From contig JACJZB010000002.1 of the NCBI GenBank assembly GCA_020635815.1, positions 124,001-188,000 on the forward strand: a DNA stretch of 64,000 bases, in the 5' to 3' direction. Shown piece after piece: positions 52,794 through 60,945 of this stretch. The first letter of the stretch is position 1, and every line of letters starts with the position of its first letter. Made by a program: the position numbers and the translations under genes. The stretch comes from Flavobacteriales bacterium (GTDB taxonomy: Bacteria; Bacteroidota; Bacteroidia; Flavobacteriales_E; Vicingaceae). The notes beneath the pieces were generated by a model. The model did no database searches. It was not told where the DNA came from and saw only the letters and a program-made list of their open reading frames with translations.

Positions 52794-54866
52794 TTAATAA
52801 TATTTATGTCTGTTATCTTTAACTCCAAACTTTTCTTTTAACGATTCTAGAGTTCTGTTGGTATTATTTCCATACAATTGCTCCAATTGTAATTTAGCAG
52901 CACTGTAATCGGTTGTTTCTTCTGCTGGAACCTCATCTTCAACCATAACTACAAAAACACCAGTTTGTCCTTCTAGTGGCACACTCATTTGTCCTTTTTG
53001 TAATGTTGATACCATACCAATAATTCTTGGCTCTTGTCCCATTCCAGGAACTGAATAATTAGCGAAAGTTACACTTTTAGCTTTTTCAACTTGCCCCCCA
53101 ATTTTAGCAGCCAAATCTTGTAAATTTGTTGCTCCTGCCATTTCTGCCATAAACTGCTGAGCTTTCTTAGCTTTCTTAGCTCCTAACTCCACTTGTATTT
53201 CTACTTGCTCCATAGGGGCAATACCTTCTTCTTTCACCTCAGCTAAATGAGCAATTACAAAAGATTTTTCGAATTGAAATGGTGCTGATACCGAACCTTT
53301 ATCGTTGTTAAAAGCCCAACGTATTAATTCTCTTGGTGATTCTAAACCAGCAATTGTTTTATCGTTTACTTTTACTTCAGCAACTCTTTTTATGATTTCT
53401 CCGCTTTCTGTTGCTTTAGTAAAGTTTGCTGAAGAATTGTTTTCTGAGTAAAAAGCACTTGCTTCAGCAAAAACTGCATCGTAAGTTTCATTGCTTGGCT
53501 CTATATTTCTAACAATTCTTCCAACTTGTACTTTTCTTACTTTTTCTCCTTGATCTTGTACTTCAATTAAATGAAATCCAAATCGTGTTTGAACAATTGT
53601 TAAATCACCTTTTTTACCATTAAAGCAAGCATCGTTAAATTCTGGTACCATTTGTCCTTCTTTAAACCATCCTAAATCTCCACCTTCTATTGCAGAACCT
53701 ACATCTTCAGAAACTTCTTTAGCAATTTCAGCAAAATTTCCGCCTTTTTCAATTACACCTTTAATGCTATCTAACTTAGCCTTTAATAATGTATCTGTGG
53801 GTTGTTGTGTTGTTTTCAATAAGATATGTCTTGCTTTTACTGAATCTGGAACCATTTTCACGTTTGACAACTTTGCTATCACGTAAGCATTCCCTTCTTC
53901 ATATGGGCCAACCATTGTCCCAACTTCAGCATAAAAGAAATTTGAATCATTAACAGTTGGCATATTTGCTTCTGTGTAATAATTTGCATCAAAAGGCACA
54001 TCTGAATTAAACATTACATAAGCCGAATCATTTGCTGAAGCTTTATACTCTGTAAAAGTTTCTTCTATCCATTTTTTTGTTTCTGCAATGTCTGCTTCCG
54101 ATGGGGTTACATCATATTTAATGTATTCTATTTCTCTAGAAGCATCTTGTTTAAATTCATTTTTATGTTCAGTATAATATGCTTTTTTCTCAGCTTCTGT
54201 TACTGTTATAGAACTATCTGCAACAGTAAAGTATCTTTTAGCAACAAACTGGATGTTTCTTTTTTCATTTTGCTCTTTGTATGTTCTTTTTGTTAAAACT
54301 GCTGGAGCATACATTCCTTTTTTTACCAAATTAAAATACTTTGAAGAAATTCTTTCTTTTTGAATTCCTTCTTCAAACAATAACCACTGATTTTTGTTTT
54401 CAACTGGCATTGTTTCTAAGCTTTTTAAGAATTGTAATACTTGAGCTGAACTAAACTCTCCTGTTTGAGGATTAGAAAACGCTTGTTTTACTTGTGGGTG
54501 AGGATTATTCCCTTGAACCATATCAAATAATTCTTGTGGGCTTACCGTTAAACCTAATTCAGCAATTTGGCTTCCTAAAACTCGCTCACGAACTATGTCA
54601 TTCCATACTTGTTCACGAACAGATTCACGAATTTGTTCTGTTGCTGCTGTTCTGTTTTGAGATTCCCATCGAGCAATACCTTCTTCATATTTTGCATTAA
54701 ACTCTACACCTGACACTTGAACATCTCCAATTTCTCCTACACTATTGTCATTTGAGCCACTAAATAAGCTTTTTGCTGCATCTTGAAATAAGAAACCTAT
54801 CATTCCTATTCCTATCACAACCATTACTAATCCTGACTTCTCTCTAATTTTACCTATTACTGCCAT
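52794..54866 (-). CDS. ppiD: Peptidyl-prolyl isomerase/chaperone PpiD-like (SurA family)
   Basis: This 690-residue protein has an N-terminal membrane helix (LVMVVIGIGMIGFLFQDAAK) and a SurA-N-like chaperone region about residues 40-200. A parvulin-type rotamase domain (about 340-450) has ARHILLKT, EGGDLGWFKEGQMVPEF and TRFGFHLIEV. The long C-terminal region is helix-rich and may be a second, degenerate parvulin module. It is anchored in the inner membrane with the chaperone in the periplasm, helping fold outer-membrane proteins. It is transcribed toward the terminator at 52750. Confidence 0.9.
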   Translation of the reverse strand: MAVIGKIREKSGLVMVVIGIGMIGFLFQDAAKSLFSGSNDNSVGEIGDVQVSGVEFNAKYEEGIARWESQNRTAATEQIRESVREQVWNDIVRERVLGSQIAELGLTVSPQELFDMVQGNNPHPQVKQAFSNPQTGEFSSAQVLQFLKSLETMPVENKNQWLLFEEGIQKERISSKYFNLVKKGMYAPAVLTKRTYKEQNEKRNIQFVAKRYFTVADSSITVTEAEKKAYYTEHKNEFKQDASREIEYIKYDVTPSEADIAETKKWIEETFTEYKASANDSAYVMFNSDVPFDANYYTEANMPTVNDSNFFYAEVGTMVGPYEEGNAYVIAKLSNVKMVPDSVKARHILLKTTQQPTDTLLKAKLDSIKGVIEKGGNFAEIAKEVSEDVGSAIEGGDLGWFKEGQMVPEFNDACFNGKKGDLTIVQTRFGFHLIEVQDQGEKVRKVQVGRIVRNIEPSNETYDAVFAEASAFYSENNSSANFTKATESGEIIKRVAEVKVNDKTIAGLESPRELIRWAFNNDKGSVSAPFQFEKSFVIAHLAEVKEEGIAPMEQVEIQVELGAKKAKKAQQFMAEMAGATNLQDLAAKIGGQVEKAKSVTFANYSVPGMGQEPRIIGMVSTLQKGQMSVPLEGQTGVFVVMVEDEVPAEETTDYSAAKLQLEQLYGNNTNRTLESLKEKFGVKDNRHKYY

Positions 54867-55012
54867 TTTATAAAAATTATTTGGGTTGCGAATATACGAT
54901 TGTTGGTTGAAATATAAAAGAAGAATTTATCTAATTAACAATTACTTGCTCAGGAAGTTAAGATGTAAAATATGCTTTTATTAAAATAATCATATATAAA
55001 CATGCTATTTAA

Positions 55013-56269
55013 CTATCTATCAACAACTTCTAATGTGATTAATTCAATCTTGTTTTCACTTACCTCATTAATAGTTAATGTATAATTTTTAAATGTAATT
55101 ACCTCATTCTTTTCAGGAATACTTTCATGAAGGTTAATCACTAATCCTCCTAAAGTCTCATAATCCTCAGATTCAGGTAGAGCTAACTTGTATTTTTCGT
55201 TAATGTAGTCAATTTCTGTTTTTGCAGAAAACTGGAAAGTTGTTTCATTTTCTTGAATTTCAACCAACTCCTCTACATCATACTCATCTTCAATCTCTCC
55301 AAATATTTCCTCGACAATGTCTTCCATAGTAATTACACCCGACGTTCCTCCAAACTCATCAACCACTACAGCCATACTTCTTCGCTGTTTAATAAATTGC
55401 TTTAAAATTTCATTTGCAGGCATCGATTCAGGAATAATTGCCACTGGTAACAACATTGATTTAATGGTTTCTGGTTTTTTAAACAATTCTAAGGAGTGGG
55501 TATAACCAATAATATTGTCAATGTTGTCTCTGTAAATTAAGATTTTAGACAATCCTGTCTCCATAAATTTTTCACGTAAATTCTCAATTGATTCCTCTAC
55601 GTTCATTGCAATAATTTCAGTACGATGAATCATACATTCTCTAGCTTTTACTTCTGAAAAGTCTAAGGCGTTTTTAAAAATCTGAATTTCATGGTCAATT
55701 TCTTCTCCCTCTTCTTGTCTTTCTTGTATATCCATTACAAAATGTTCTAAATCTATTTTTGAAAAAGCCATGTTACTGTAAGACGTGTCTATTTTAAACA
55801 ATTTAAGAATGGCGTTAGAGAGTCCTATTGTTAAGTAATTAAATGGATAAATAATAATATAAACTATTTTTAATGGAATAGCTGCAACAGCCAATGTTCG
55901 GTTTGGATTAATTCGTAAAAGTGCCTTTGGTAAAAACTCTGCAAAAAATAACACAAACAAGGTAGATAATATGGTTTGTATTAACAAGACTACCACCCCA
56001 CTATTTGTGAATTGATAAATAATAGGTTCTAATATTTTTGCCATTAGCATACCATAAATAACTAAAGCAATATTATTTCCTAAAAGCATTGCACTAATAA
56101 ACTTGGCTGGATTTTGTATAAAACCGGAAAGTATTTTTGCAGACCATCCTCCTTGTTTTTTATCGAGCTCAATTTTTAGCTTATTAGCAGAAACAAAGGC
56201 AATTTCCATTCCTGAAAAAAACGCAGAAAAGAAAATGGCAAGAAATAGAAATACTAGGGTAAATGTCAT
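55013..56269 (-). CDS. CorC/HlyC-type membrane protein with CNNM and CBS domains
   Basis: This 418-residue protein has an N-terminal DUF21/CNNM domain of about four helices (to residue about 180). A linker with VMDIQERQEEGEEID precedes the CBS pair (about residues 205-325), with IHRTEIIAMN and MAVVVDEFGGTSGVITMEDI. The transporter-associated CorC_HlyC domain is at the C-terminus. Relatives take part in Mg/Co ion transport; the 'hemolysin' name is historical. GldE is a related paralogue but is not indicated here, as none of its usual neighbours are present. Inner membrane. Confidence 0.88.
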   Translation of the reverse strand: MTFTLVFLFLAIFFSAFFSGMEIAFVSANKLKIELDKKQGGWSAKILSGFIQNPAKFISAMLLGNNIALVIYGMLMAKILEPIIYQFTNSGVVVLLIQTILSTLFVLFFAEFLPKALLRINPNRTLAVAAIPLKIVYIIIYPFNYLTIGLSNAILKLFKIDTSYSNMAFSKIDLEHFVMDIQERQEEGEEIDHEIQIFKNALDFSEVKARECMIHRTEIIAMNVEESIENLREKFMETGLSKILIYRDNIDNIIGYTHSLELFKKPETIKSMLLPVAIIPESMPANEILKQFIKQRRSMAVVVDEFGGTSGVITMEDIVEEIFGEIEDEYDVEELVEIQENETTFQFSAKTEIDYINEKYKLALPESEDYETLGGLVINLHESIPEKNEVITFKNYTLTINEVSENKIELITLEVVDR

Positions 56270-56312
56270 AACTGGGGGTTCAACTTTTTCAAGCTAAATT
56301 TAAGATATATTT

Positions 56313-56513
56313 TTATTTTTCTGACTCATGTTTTTCTATACTTCTACGTTGTCTTCTTCTTAATAAGAATAAAAAGACTGCTAAGATGCAAAAAACATAA
56401 AAGAAAAGTGCATCCATAAAACCAACAGTTATTAACTTAAAGGTTCCTATAATTACACAACATGCCGCAATTACTATCCACATTAACTCTAAAAATCGTA
56501 TTACTTTATACAT
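56313..56513 (-). CDS. Small two-helix membrane protein
   Basis: This 66-residue protein has two hydrophobic segments (ELMWIVIAACCVIIGTF and ALFFYVFCILAVFLFLL) and a very basic C-terminal tail RRRQRRSIEKHE. No family recognised. It lies 5 bp downstream of lptC and 43 bp upstream of the CorC-type gene, all on one strand, so it is co-transcribed. The tight packing and hydrophobic pattern support a real gene. Confidence 0.65.
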   Translation of the reverse strand: MYKVIRFLELMWIVIAACCVIIGTFKLITVGFMDALFFYVFCILAVFLFLLRRRQRRSIEKHESEK

Positions 56514-56518
56514 ATCTA

Positions 56519-57094
56519 TTATTTTTGAATGGTATCGTTTTCTTCTTTTATATTGATAACACCTTTAATTTTCAAGATTTTATACTTTGTAAAATCTTCA
56601 TTTGCAACCAATCCTTCTCCCATTAAAATTTCGTCAGCAGTGGTAATTTTCACAAACTCATTAGTATAGATTTTAGCTGAGTCTTGTTGCCATATTAAAT
56701 GTTCCGTATTTAATTTTTCTCCTTTTTCGTTAATTACAACTACATCATTTTTTGCCTCCATAATGTTTTTACCAATTCGATTAATGGCATAGTTTGATGT
56801 TAAAGTTGTAGTGATTTTTTGGAGCGAATCATAAAATAGAACTTCTATTCCTTTATTCATTTCCATATAGTTCTCTACCCCATCATACTCTTCCATTTCT
56901 GGAGCTTTAACTTTAACTTTAGTGTTCCCTTTTTCAGAATAAATTAACTCTATATTTTTTCCTGTTTTAATGGGTTGTTTAGCATTTGAAGTTAGTGCAT
57001 TTACCTCATCAATATCATTTTTACAGGAACAAAGAATCCCGATTATAAAAATAACCGGGATTGATTTTATTATACTAGAAAATGATTTTACCAC
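56519..57094 (-). CDS. lptC: LPS export periplasmic protein LptC
   Basis: This 191-residue protein starts at GTG 57094. No ATG is suitable, and the frame reaches the membrane segment SIPVIFIIGILCSC at once. The signal ends in a lipobox-like LCSC, so a lipoprotein or single-helix form is possible. The mature part has the LptC/OstA-like beta pattern, with IELIYSEKGNTKVKVKAPEM, MEAKNDVVVINEKGEKLNTE and LMGEGLVANEDFTKYKI (TADEILMGEGL is the key block). It moves LPS from the inner-membrane LptBFG to LptA. It begins 2 bp after the TPR gene. Confidence 0.82.
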   Translation of the reverse strand: MVKSFSSIIKSIPVIFIIGILCSCKNDIDEVNALTSNAKQPIKTGKNIELIYSEKGNTKVKVKAPEMEEYDGVENYMEMNKGIEVLFYDSLQKITTTLTSNYAINRIGKNIMEAKNDVVVINEKGEKLNTEHLIWQQDSAKIYTNEFVKITTADEILMGEGLVANEDFTKYKILKIKGVINIKEENDTIQK

Positions 57095-57096
57095 GT

Positions 57097-58380
57097 TTAA
57101 TCGTTAACTCTAATGGTTGTTGTTTCTCCAATCCAACAATTACAAGTGTAGCTATCCCCTTTTTGTTTTCCATAAAAGAATAAATCTTTTGTTGAAGGGT
57201 AACTAGCCGATGCTCTTGCAATTTTTTTATTCGCTTCGCTTGCAGCATTTCCATCAATAGACTTTGCTTTTTGATATTGGTCAACTGCAGCCCAATAGGC
57301 TCCAAATCTTCCTAACTCGCCATCGTCACAACTTTTTGAACTGTACATGTAAGCATCACCTATTAAGATGTATGGTTCTCCCCAACCACTTTTTAAACCT
57401 GCTGCCTTTTGAGCATACGATTTAGCTGAAGAATAATTTTTTGCATATAAATATGCTTCAGCAATACTAAATGTGTATGATGCTTTATCCTCGTTTGTTT
57501 CAGCCATTTCTAAGGCTTTTTCAAACCATTCTATTGCTTGACTGTATTCTTTTTTACCTAAAAATAATTTACCCATATTTTCAGCAGATTCTGCAGAAGG
57601 ATCTAATGGGAATAAAGCCTCTGCTGCTTTAGCAAAAATTGGTGCTTCATAACATTTTTTGTACTTTAATAACTTAACTGTATTGCTTAACCATTTAACA
57701 TCGCCTTTGTTTGCTTCAAAATTCTTTTCTGCTAAAGGCACTAATACTTCACAATCTAAATATGGTGCAGCTACACTTTGTATTTTTGCATCTGCATCAG
57801 CATATTTTGGGTCATTGCTGTTAGCAGCACATAAGCCTATTAACCTGTCATACTCAACCACTACATCTTCTTTTGTTTTTTTACCGTCTTTTTCTAGATT
57901 AACGATAGCAAACATAGTAGCAACTAATGTTCCTGCTTCTGTTTCAGTTCCTCCTAAGGTAACAGCCTCGTTTAAAGTTGCATATATTTTATCTAACTTT
58001 TTTTTGTCGTAAACCAACATTGTTTGACCTTTATAACCTAAAACTTTTGCTTTATCTCCAAAAACAGCTATTCTTTGATCGAAAATAGAGAACATCGTGT
58101 CTTTATATGCCTGTTGTTTAGCTGCATCTTTTGCCCCTCTAACTAAATTTTGGTATAATTTCACACCATTGATGTATAAACTAACTTGAGACTCAGGACA
58201 TACTTTGTATGCTTTTTTCCATAAGCTTAAAGCCAATTTAGGGTCACTATCCATATAATCTTTATAAATTAAACTTTCTATACACACAACACTATCTTCT
58301 GGAGTTGCACCATATTTACCTTGAGCAAAACTTAATGTGCTTATTGTTAGTGCTAATATTGCTAATCCTAATTTTTTCAT
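57097..58380 (-). CDS. Periplasmic tetratricopeptide repeat protein
   Basis: This 427-residue protein has a signal peptide (STLSFAQ). Two or three TPR-like repeats are clearest at residues about 265-340, with AENMGKLFLGKKEYSQAIEWF and AEAYLYAKNYSSAKSYAQKA. Acidic-cysteine pairs include CDDGELG and CNCWIG near the C-terminus. No enzyme motif. It lies between an outer-membrane protein gene and lptC on one strand, with gaps of 18 and 2 bp, so is likely to take part in envelope assembly. I cannot assign a more precise role. Confidence 0.8.
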   Translation of the reverse strand: MKKLGLAILALTISTLSFAQGKYGATPEDSVVCIESLIYKDYMDSDPKLALSLWKKAYKVCPESQVSLYINGVKLYQNLVRGAKDAAKQQAYKDTMFSIFDQRIAVFGDKAKVLGYKGQTMLVYDKKKLDKIYATLNEAVTLGGTETEAGTLVATMFAIVNLEKDGKKTKEDVVVEYDRLIGLCAANSNDPKYADADAKIQSVAAPYLDCEVLVPLAEKNFEANKGDVKWLSNTVKLLKYKKCYEAPIFAKAAEALFPLDPSAESAENMGKLFLGKKEYSQAIEWFEKALEMAETNEDKASYTFSIAEAYLYAKNYSSAKSYAQKAAGLKSGWGEPYILIGDAYMYSSKSCDDGELGRFGAYWAAVDQYQKAKSIDGNAASEANKKIARASASYPSTKDLFFYGKQKGDSYTCNCWIGETTTIRVND

Positions 58381-58398
58381 GTTACCTAATTTTTATTC

Positions 58399-59721
58399 TT
58401 AATCGTATTTTCTTTTTATGAACCATCTATCATTAATGGTTATTCCTAAATTAAAGTTTATAAATTTTTCTTCAACTAATCCATCTTTTGCAACACCTCT
58501 TTTTCCATATTCTACACCTATATTCAATCCTGGTAAAGCAGTATCTGTTCTTTTCATTGGTAGTGACAAACCAAAAGTTATGCCATACTCATTAATATCT
58601 TTATCATTAATTGTTAAGTAAGATGTTTTATACCTTGCTCCAAAACGATATTTAATTCTTTTAAAATAGTTATTAAACGCATCATATTTTGGTATAAACT
58701 CAAACCCTCCATTTATGGAATGACTCATTTTGTATTGGTATAATGCTGATTCATTATTTTGTACCTTATCCCATGCTGTGGTTTTATAATCTATAAGTAT
58801 TGTCCATTTATTTTCTTTTTCGAAAGCAATTCCTCCTCCTATTTGTGCTGGTAACTCAACAACTCCCGCTTGTTCCTTAATGTTTAAAATGGTATCTTTT
58901 ACTGAACCAAAATCAATATTCCCTGCAAAAGTCCTAATAAGGTCAGTATTCTTAGACTTCAACCCTCTTCCTATAGTATAAGTCGCCCCAATCGTTAAAT
59001 TGTACTTTTCTGAAGCTGCATTTACAAATGTTTTACGGTACTGAATTCCTGCATCAAAATTAAAATCTGCTACTGATGACTTTGTTATTTGCCATGTATT
59101 GTATGAGCTTGGCAAATTACCATAAACTACTTTCTTATCAGCATTTATTGAACCAAATATTAACGAAGTATTTACTCCAAAAGAGATATTTGATGTGGAA
59201 TCAATTTTAAATTTAAGTGCATTTCCAAAATAAACTTTATTTAATCCTCCGTCACCATTATAATAGTAATTAAGGTCTAGTGTCTCGCCACCTACTACTG
59301 ATGACGAGGTATTTTCGTAACTATACCCAACGTTTGAATATGGTAACATTCCAAACGACATTCCCCATTTATTGTTTATTACAGGAAACCCAAATGCAAT
59401 ATGATCAACGTAAGCGTTGTTTTGAAATTGAGATTGAGAACCATCACTTAACCAAAGAGCATTATTGGTAACCCCAAACTCTACAGTGGTAATACTAATT
59501 TCAGAGTATGATGCCGGGTTTAATAAATTTAATGAGTTGTTAGATCTAAAACCTAAACCTGCACCTCCTAATGCAAAATTTTGATTGAAACTTTCGGAAC
59601 GCAAAACTCCAATTCCATACCTCGAATAGGGTGAATTAGTTGTTGCTTGCCCCCAACTTTGAAGCGATATTGCAACAAAAAATATTGCTATGATTACATT
59701 TTTAAATTTTTGCATTCTCAT
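58399..59721 (-). CDS. Outer-membrane beta-barrel protein (OmpP1/FadL-like)
   Basis: This 440-residue protein has a signal peptide (LQSWGQ). The mature part begins TTNSPYSRYGIGVLRSESF and NFALGGAGLGFRSNNSLNLLNPAS, an outer-membrane protein pattern found in Bacteroidota. It reads as many amphipathic strands up to the end IKRKYD (IndRWFIKRKYD). It resembles FadL/OmpP1 by layout, but the substrate is unclear. The start overlaps coaX by 20 bp (59702-59721), so translation is coupled. ATG codons lie at 59721 and 59715. Confidence 0.78.
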   Translation of the reverse strand: MRMQKFKNVIIAIFFVAISLQSWGQATTNSPYSRYGIGVLRSESFNQNFALGGAGLGFRSNNSLNLLNPASYSEISITTVEFGVTNNALWLSDGSQSQFQNNAYVDHIAFGFPVINNKWGMSFGMLPYSNVGYSYENTSSSVVGGETLDLNYYYNGDGGLNKVYFGNALKFKIDSTSNISFGVNTSLIFGSINADKKVVYGNLPSSYNTWQITKSSVADFNFDAGIQYRKTFVNAASEKYNLTIGATYTIGRGLKSKNTDLIRTFAGNIDFGSVKDTILNIKEQAGVVELPAQIGGGIAFEKENKWTILIDYKTTAWDKVQNNESALYQYKMSHSINGGFEFIPKYDAFNNYFKRIKYRFGARYKTSYLTINDKDINEYGITFGLSLPMKRTDTALPGLNIGVEYGKRGVAKDGLVEEKFINFNLGITINDRWFIKRKYD

Positions 59722-60433
59722 TTAAAATTTCATTTAGCCCTTTCAGCACAAAAAATTTGTCTGCAAAGATGCGATTTTTTGACGCTAATTCAAACCTTTC
59801 GGCATTTCCTCCTGTTAAAACAATTTTTAAATCAGCATATTGTTCGGTATAGGTATTTATTATGCTTTGAATTTCGTGTTTTATTCCATAATAAACTCCC
59901 GATTTTATTGAATTCTCGGTAGAGTCTCCAATAAATTGTGGTTCATTATTTTCTGCTAGTTTTACTAAGGGTAATTTACCTGTAAAATACTGAAGCGATT
60001 TAAATCGCATTTCTAAACCTGGAGAAATGGCTCCCCCTAAATAATTATTATCAGCATCAATAATATCGAAAGTAATGCACGTGCCTATATCTATTACCAA
60101 AACGTTTGTATTGGGATATAATTTACTAGCGGCACTTATAACTGCTATTCGGTCTTTACCCAAGGTGTTTGGTGTTGTGTATTTATTGTTGAATGGCAAC
60201 TTAGTGTTTTGATTTAATTTAAAGAAGTTCGTTTTTTCAAGCAACAATTCAATTAATGATGCATCAAAAAATTTAACTTCTGCAATTATTGAATTGACAA
60301 TATTAAATTTATTCAACAACTCTTTTAGCTCATTTAGGGTCAGTGAATCATAATTATTGTTAAAAATAATTTGATTTTTAGAAAAAATTGCAATTTTGGT
60401 AAGCGTGTTACCTATGTCTATGACTAAGTTCAT
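59702..60433 (-). CDS. coaX: Type III pantothenate kinase
   Basis: The chosen start, ATG 60433, gives MNLVIDIGNTLTKIAIF, where CoaX proteins normally begin. A longer frame to 60481 adds residues with no similarity. The protein is about 243 residues. CoaX phosphorylates pantothenate, the first step of coenzyme A synthesis, and belongs to the ASKHA fold. Further motifs: LGKDRIAVISAA, VLVIDIGTCITFDII (phosphate-binding Asp and Thr), LGGAISPGLEMRF and LTGGNAERF. It overlaps the downstream outer-membrane protein gene by 20 bp. Confidence 0.93.
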   Translation of the reverse strand: MNLVIDIGNTLTKIAIFSKNQIIFNNNYDSLTLNELKELLNKFNIVNSIIAEVKFFDASLIELLLEKTNFFKLNQNTKLPFNNKYTTPNTLGKDRIAVISAASKLYPNTNVLVIDIGTCITFDIIDADNNYLGGAISPGLEMRFKSLQYFTGKLPLVKLAENNEPQFIGDSTENSIKSGVYYGIKHEIQSIINTYTEQYADLKIVLTGGNAERFELASKNRIFADKFFVLKGLNEILNENAKI

Positions 60434-60496
60434 GGAAAAATATTGACCAAAAGTACAAATTGTGCGAATTTTATTTCTCAAAATAAAAATAATTTC

Positions 60497-60504
60497 TACA
60501 TTTG
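60497..60504 (+). promoter_or_regulatory. Candidate -7 element for tRNA-Phe
   Basis: TACATTTG fits TAnnTTTG and lies 14 bp before the tRNA-Phe 5' end. This spacing is like that seen at tRNA-Cys in this window. Confidence 0.5.
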
Positions 60505-60518
60505 CCGACCAATTAATT

Positions 60519-60591
60519 GGTGCCTTAGCTCAGTTGGTAGAGCAATGGACTGAAAATCCATGTGTCCCTGGTTCGATTCCTGGAGGCACCA
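60519..60591 (+). tRNA. tRNA-Phe(GAA)
   Basis: The cloverleaf has acceptor stem GGTGCCT/AGGCACC, D stem GCTC/(G)AGC, anticodon stem ATGGA/TCCAT with loop CTGAAAA (anticodon GAA), and T arm CCTGG-TTCGATT-CCTGG. The discriminator is A73. CCA is not encoded. A terminator follows at 60604. Confidence 0.97.
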
Positions 60592-60603
60592 CTTAACAAA
60601 AAA

Positions 60604-60633
60604 CCTCAACTACAAGTAGTTGAGGTTTTTTTT
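60604..60633 (+). terminator. Intrinsic terminator after tRNA-Phe
   Basis: CCTCAACTAC-AA-GTAGTTGAGG is a perfect 10-bp stem followed by T8, with A's before it. It ends the tRNA-Phe transcript. The gap from here to 60885 shows no gene. Confidence 0.9.
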
Positions 60634-60885
60634 GTGTTTATACCTTTTTTATGGAGTGGAGTTTTGGTTATTCAAGCCTCAATTTTAATAATTAAAAAAA
60701 TGAAACTGATTGTATAACACCTCTCTCCCTTAAAAAACATTTAGAACTTTGTAAAAATAGTGAAGAATCTTTTTTTTGAAATAGATACTTCATTTTGTTA
60801 TACCCTGAAACTAAAAATTCAGCAAAACTTCATTCAGTATGACAATCTCAATACTATTAATACAAAAGAAATCATCCTTCTAAAT

Positions 60886-60945
60886 CTCCCTTCAAAGGGA
60901 GGCTTTATTCCCCTTCTTTTTTGGAGGGGTTAGGGGAGGCTTTTT
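60886..60945. repeat. GC-rich palindromic repeat pair at the end of metH ('empty' copy)
   Basis: CTCCCTT-CA-AAGGGAG (60886-60901) followed by GGCTT is the first motif. After a short spacer comes GGAGGGG-TTAGGGGAGGCTTTTT up to 60945, immediately before the metH stop codon (60946-60948). Both motifs resemble those bordering the nuclease insert inside metH (62398-62418 and 62808-62840), in the same order and orientation. Together they look like a minimal copy of the same element lacking the nuclease frame. It occupies part of the 60597-60945 gap, which otherwise shows only the tRNA terminator. Confidence 0.7.
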
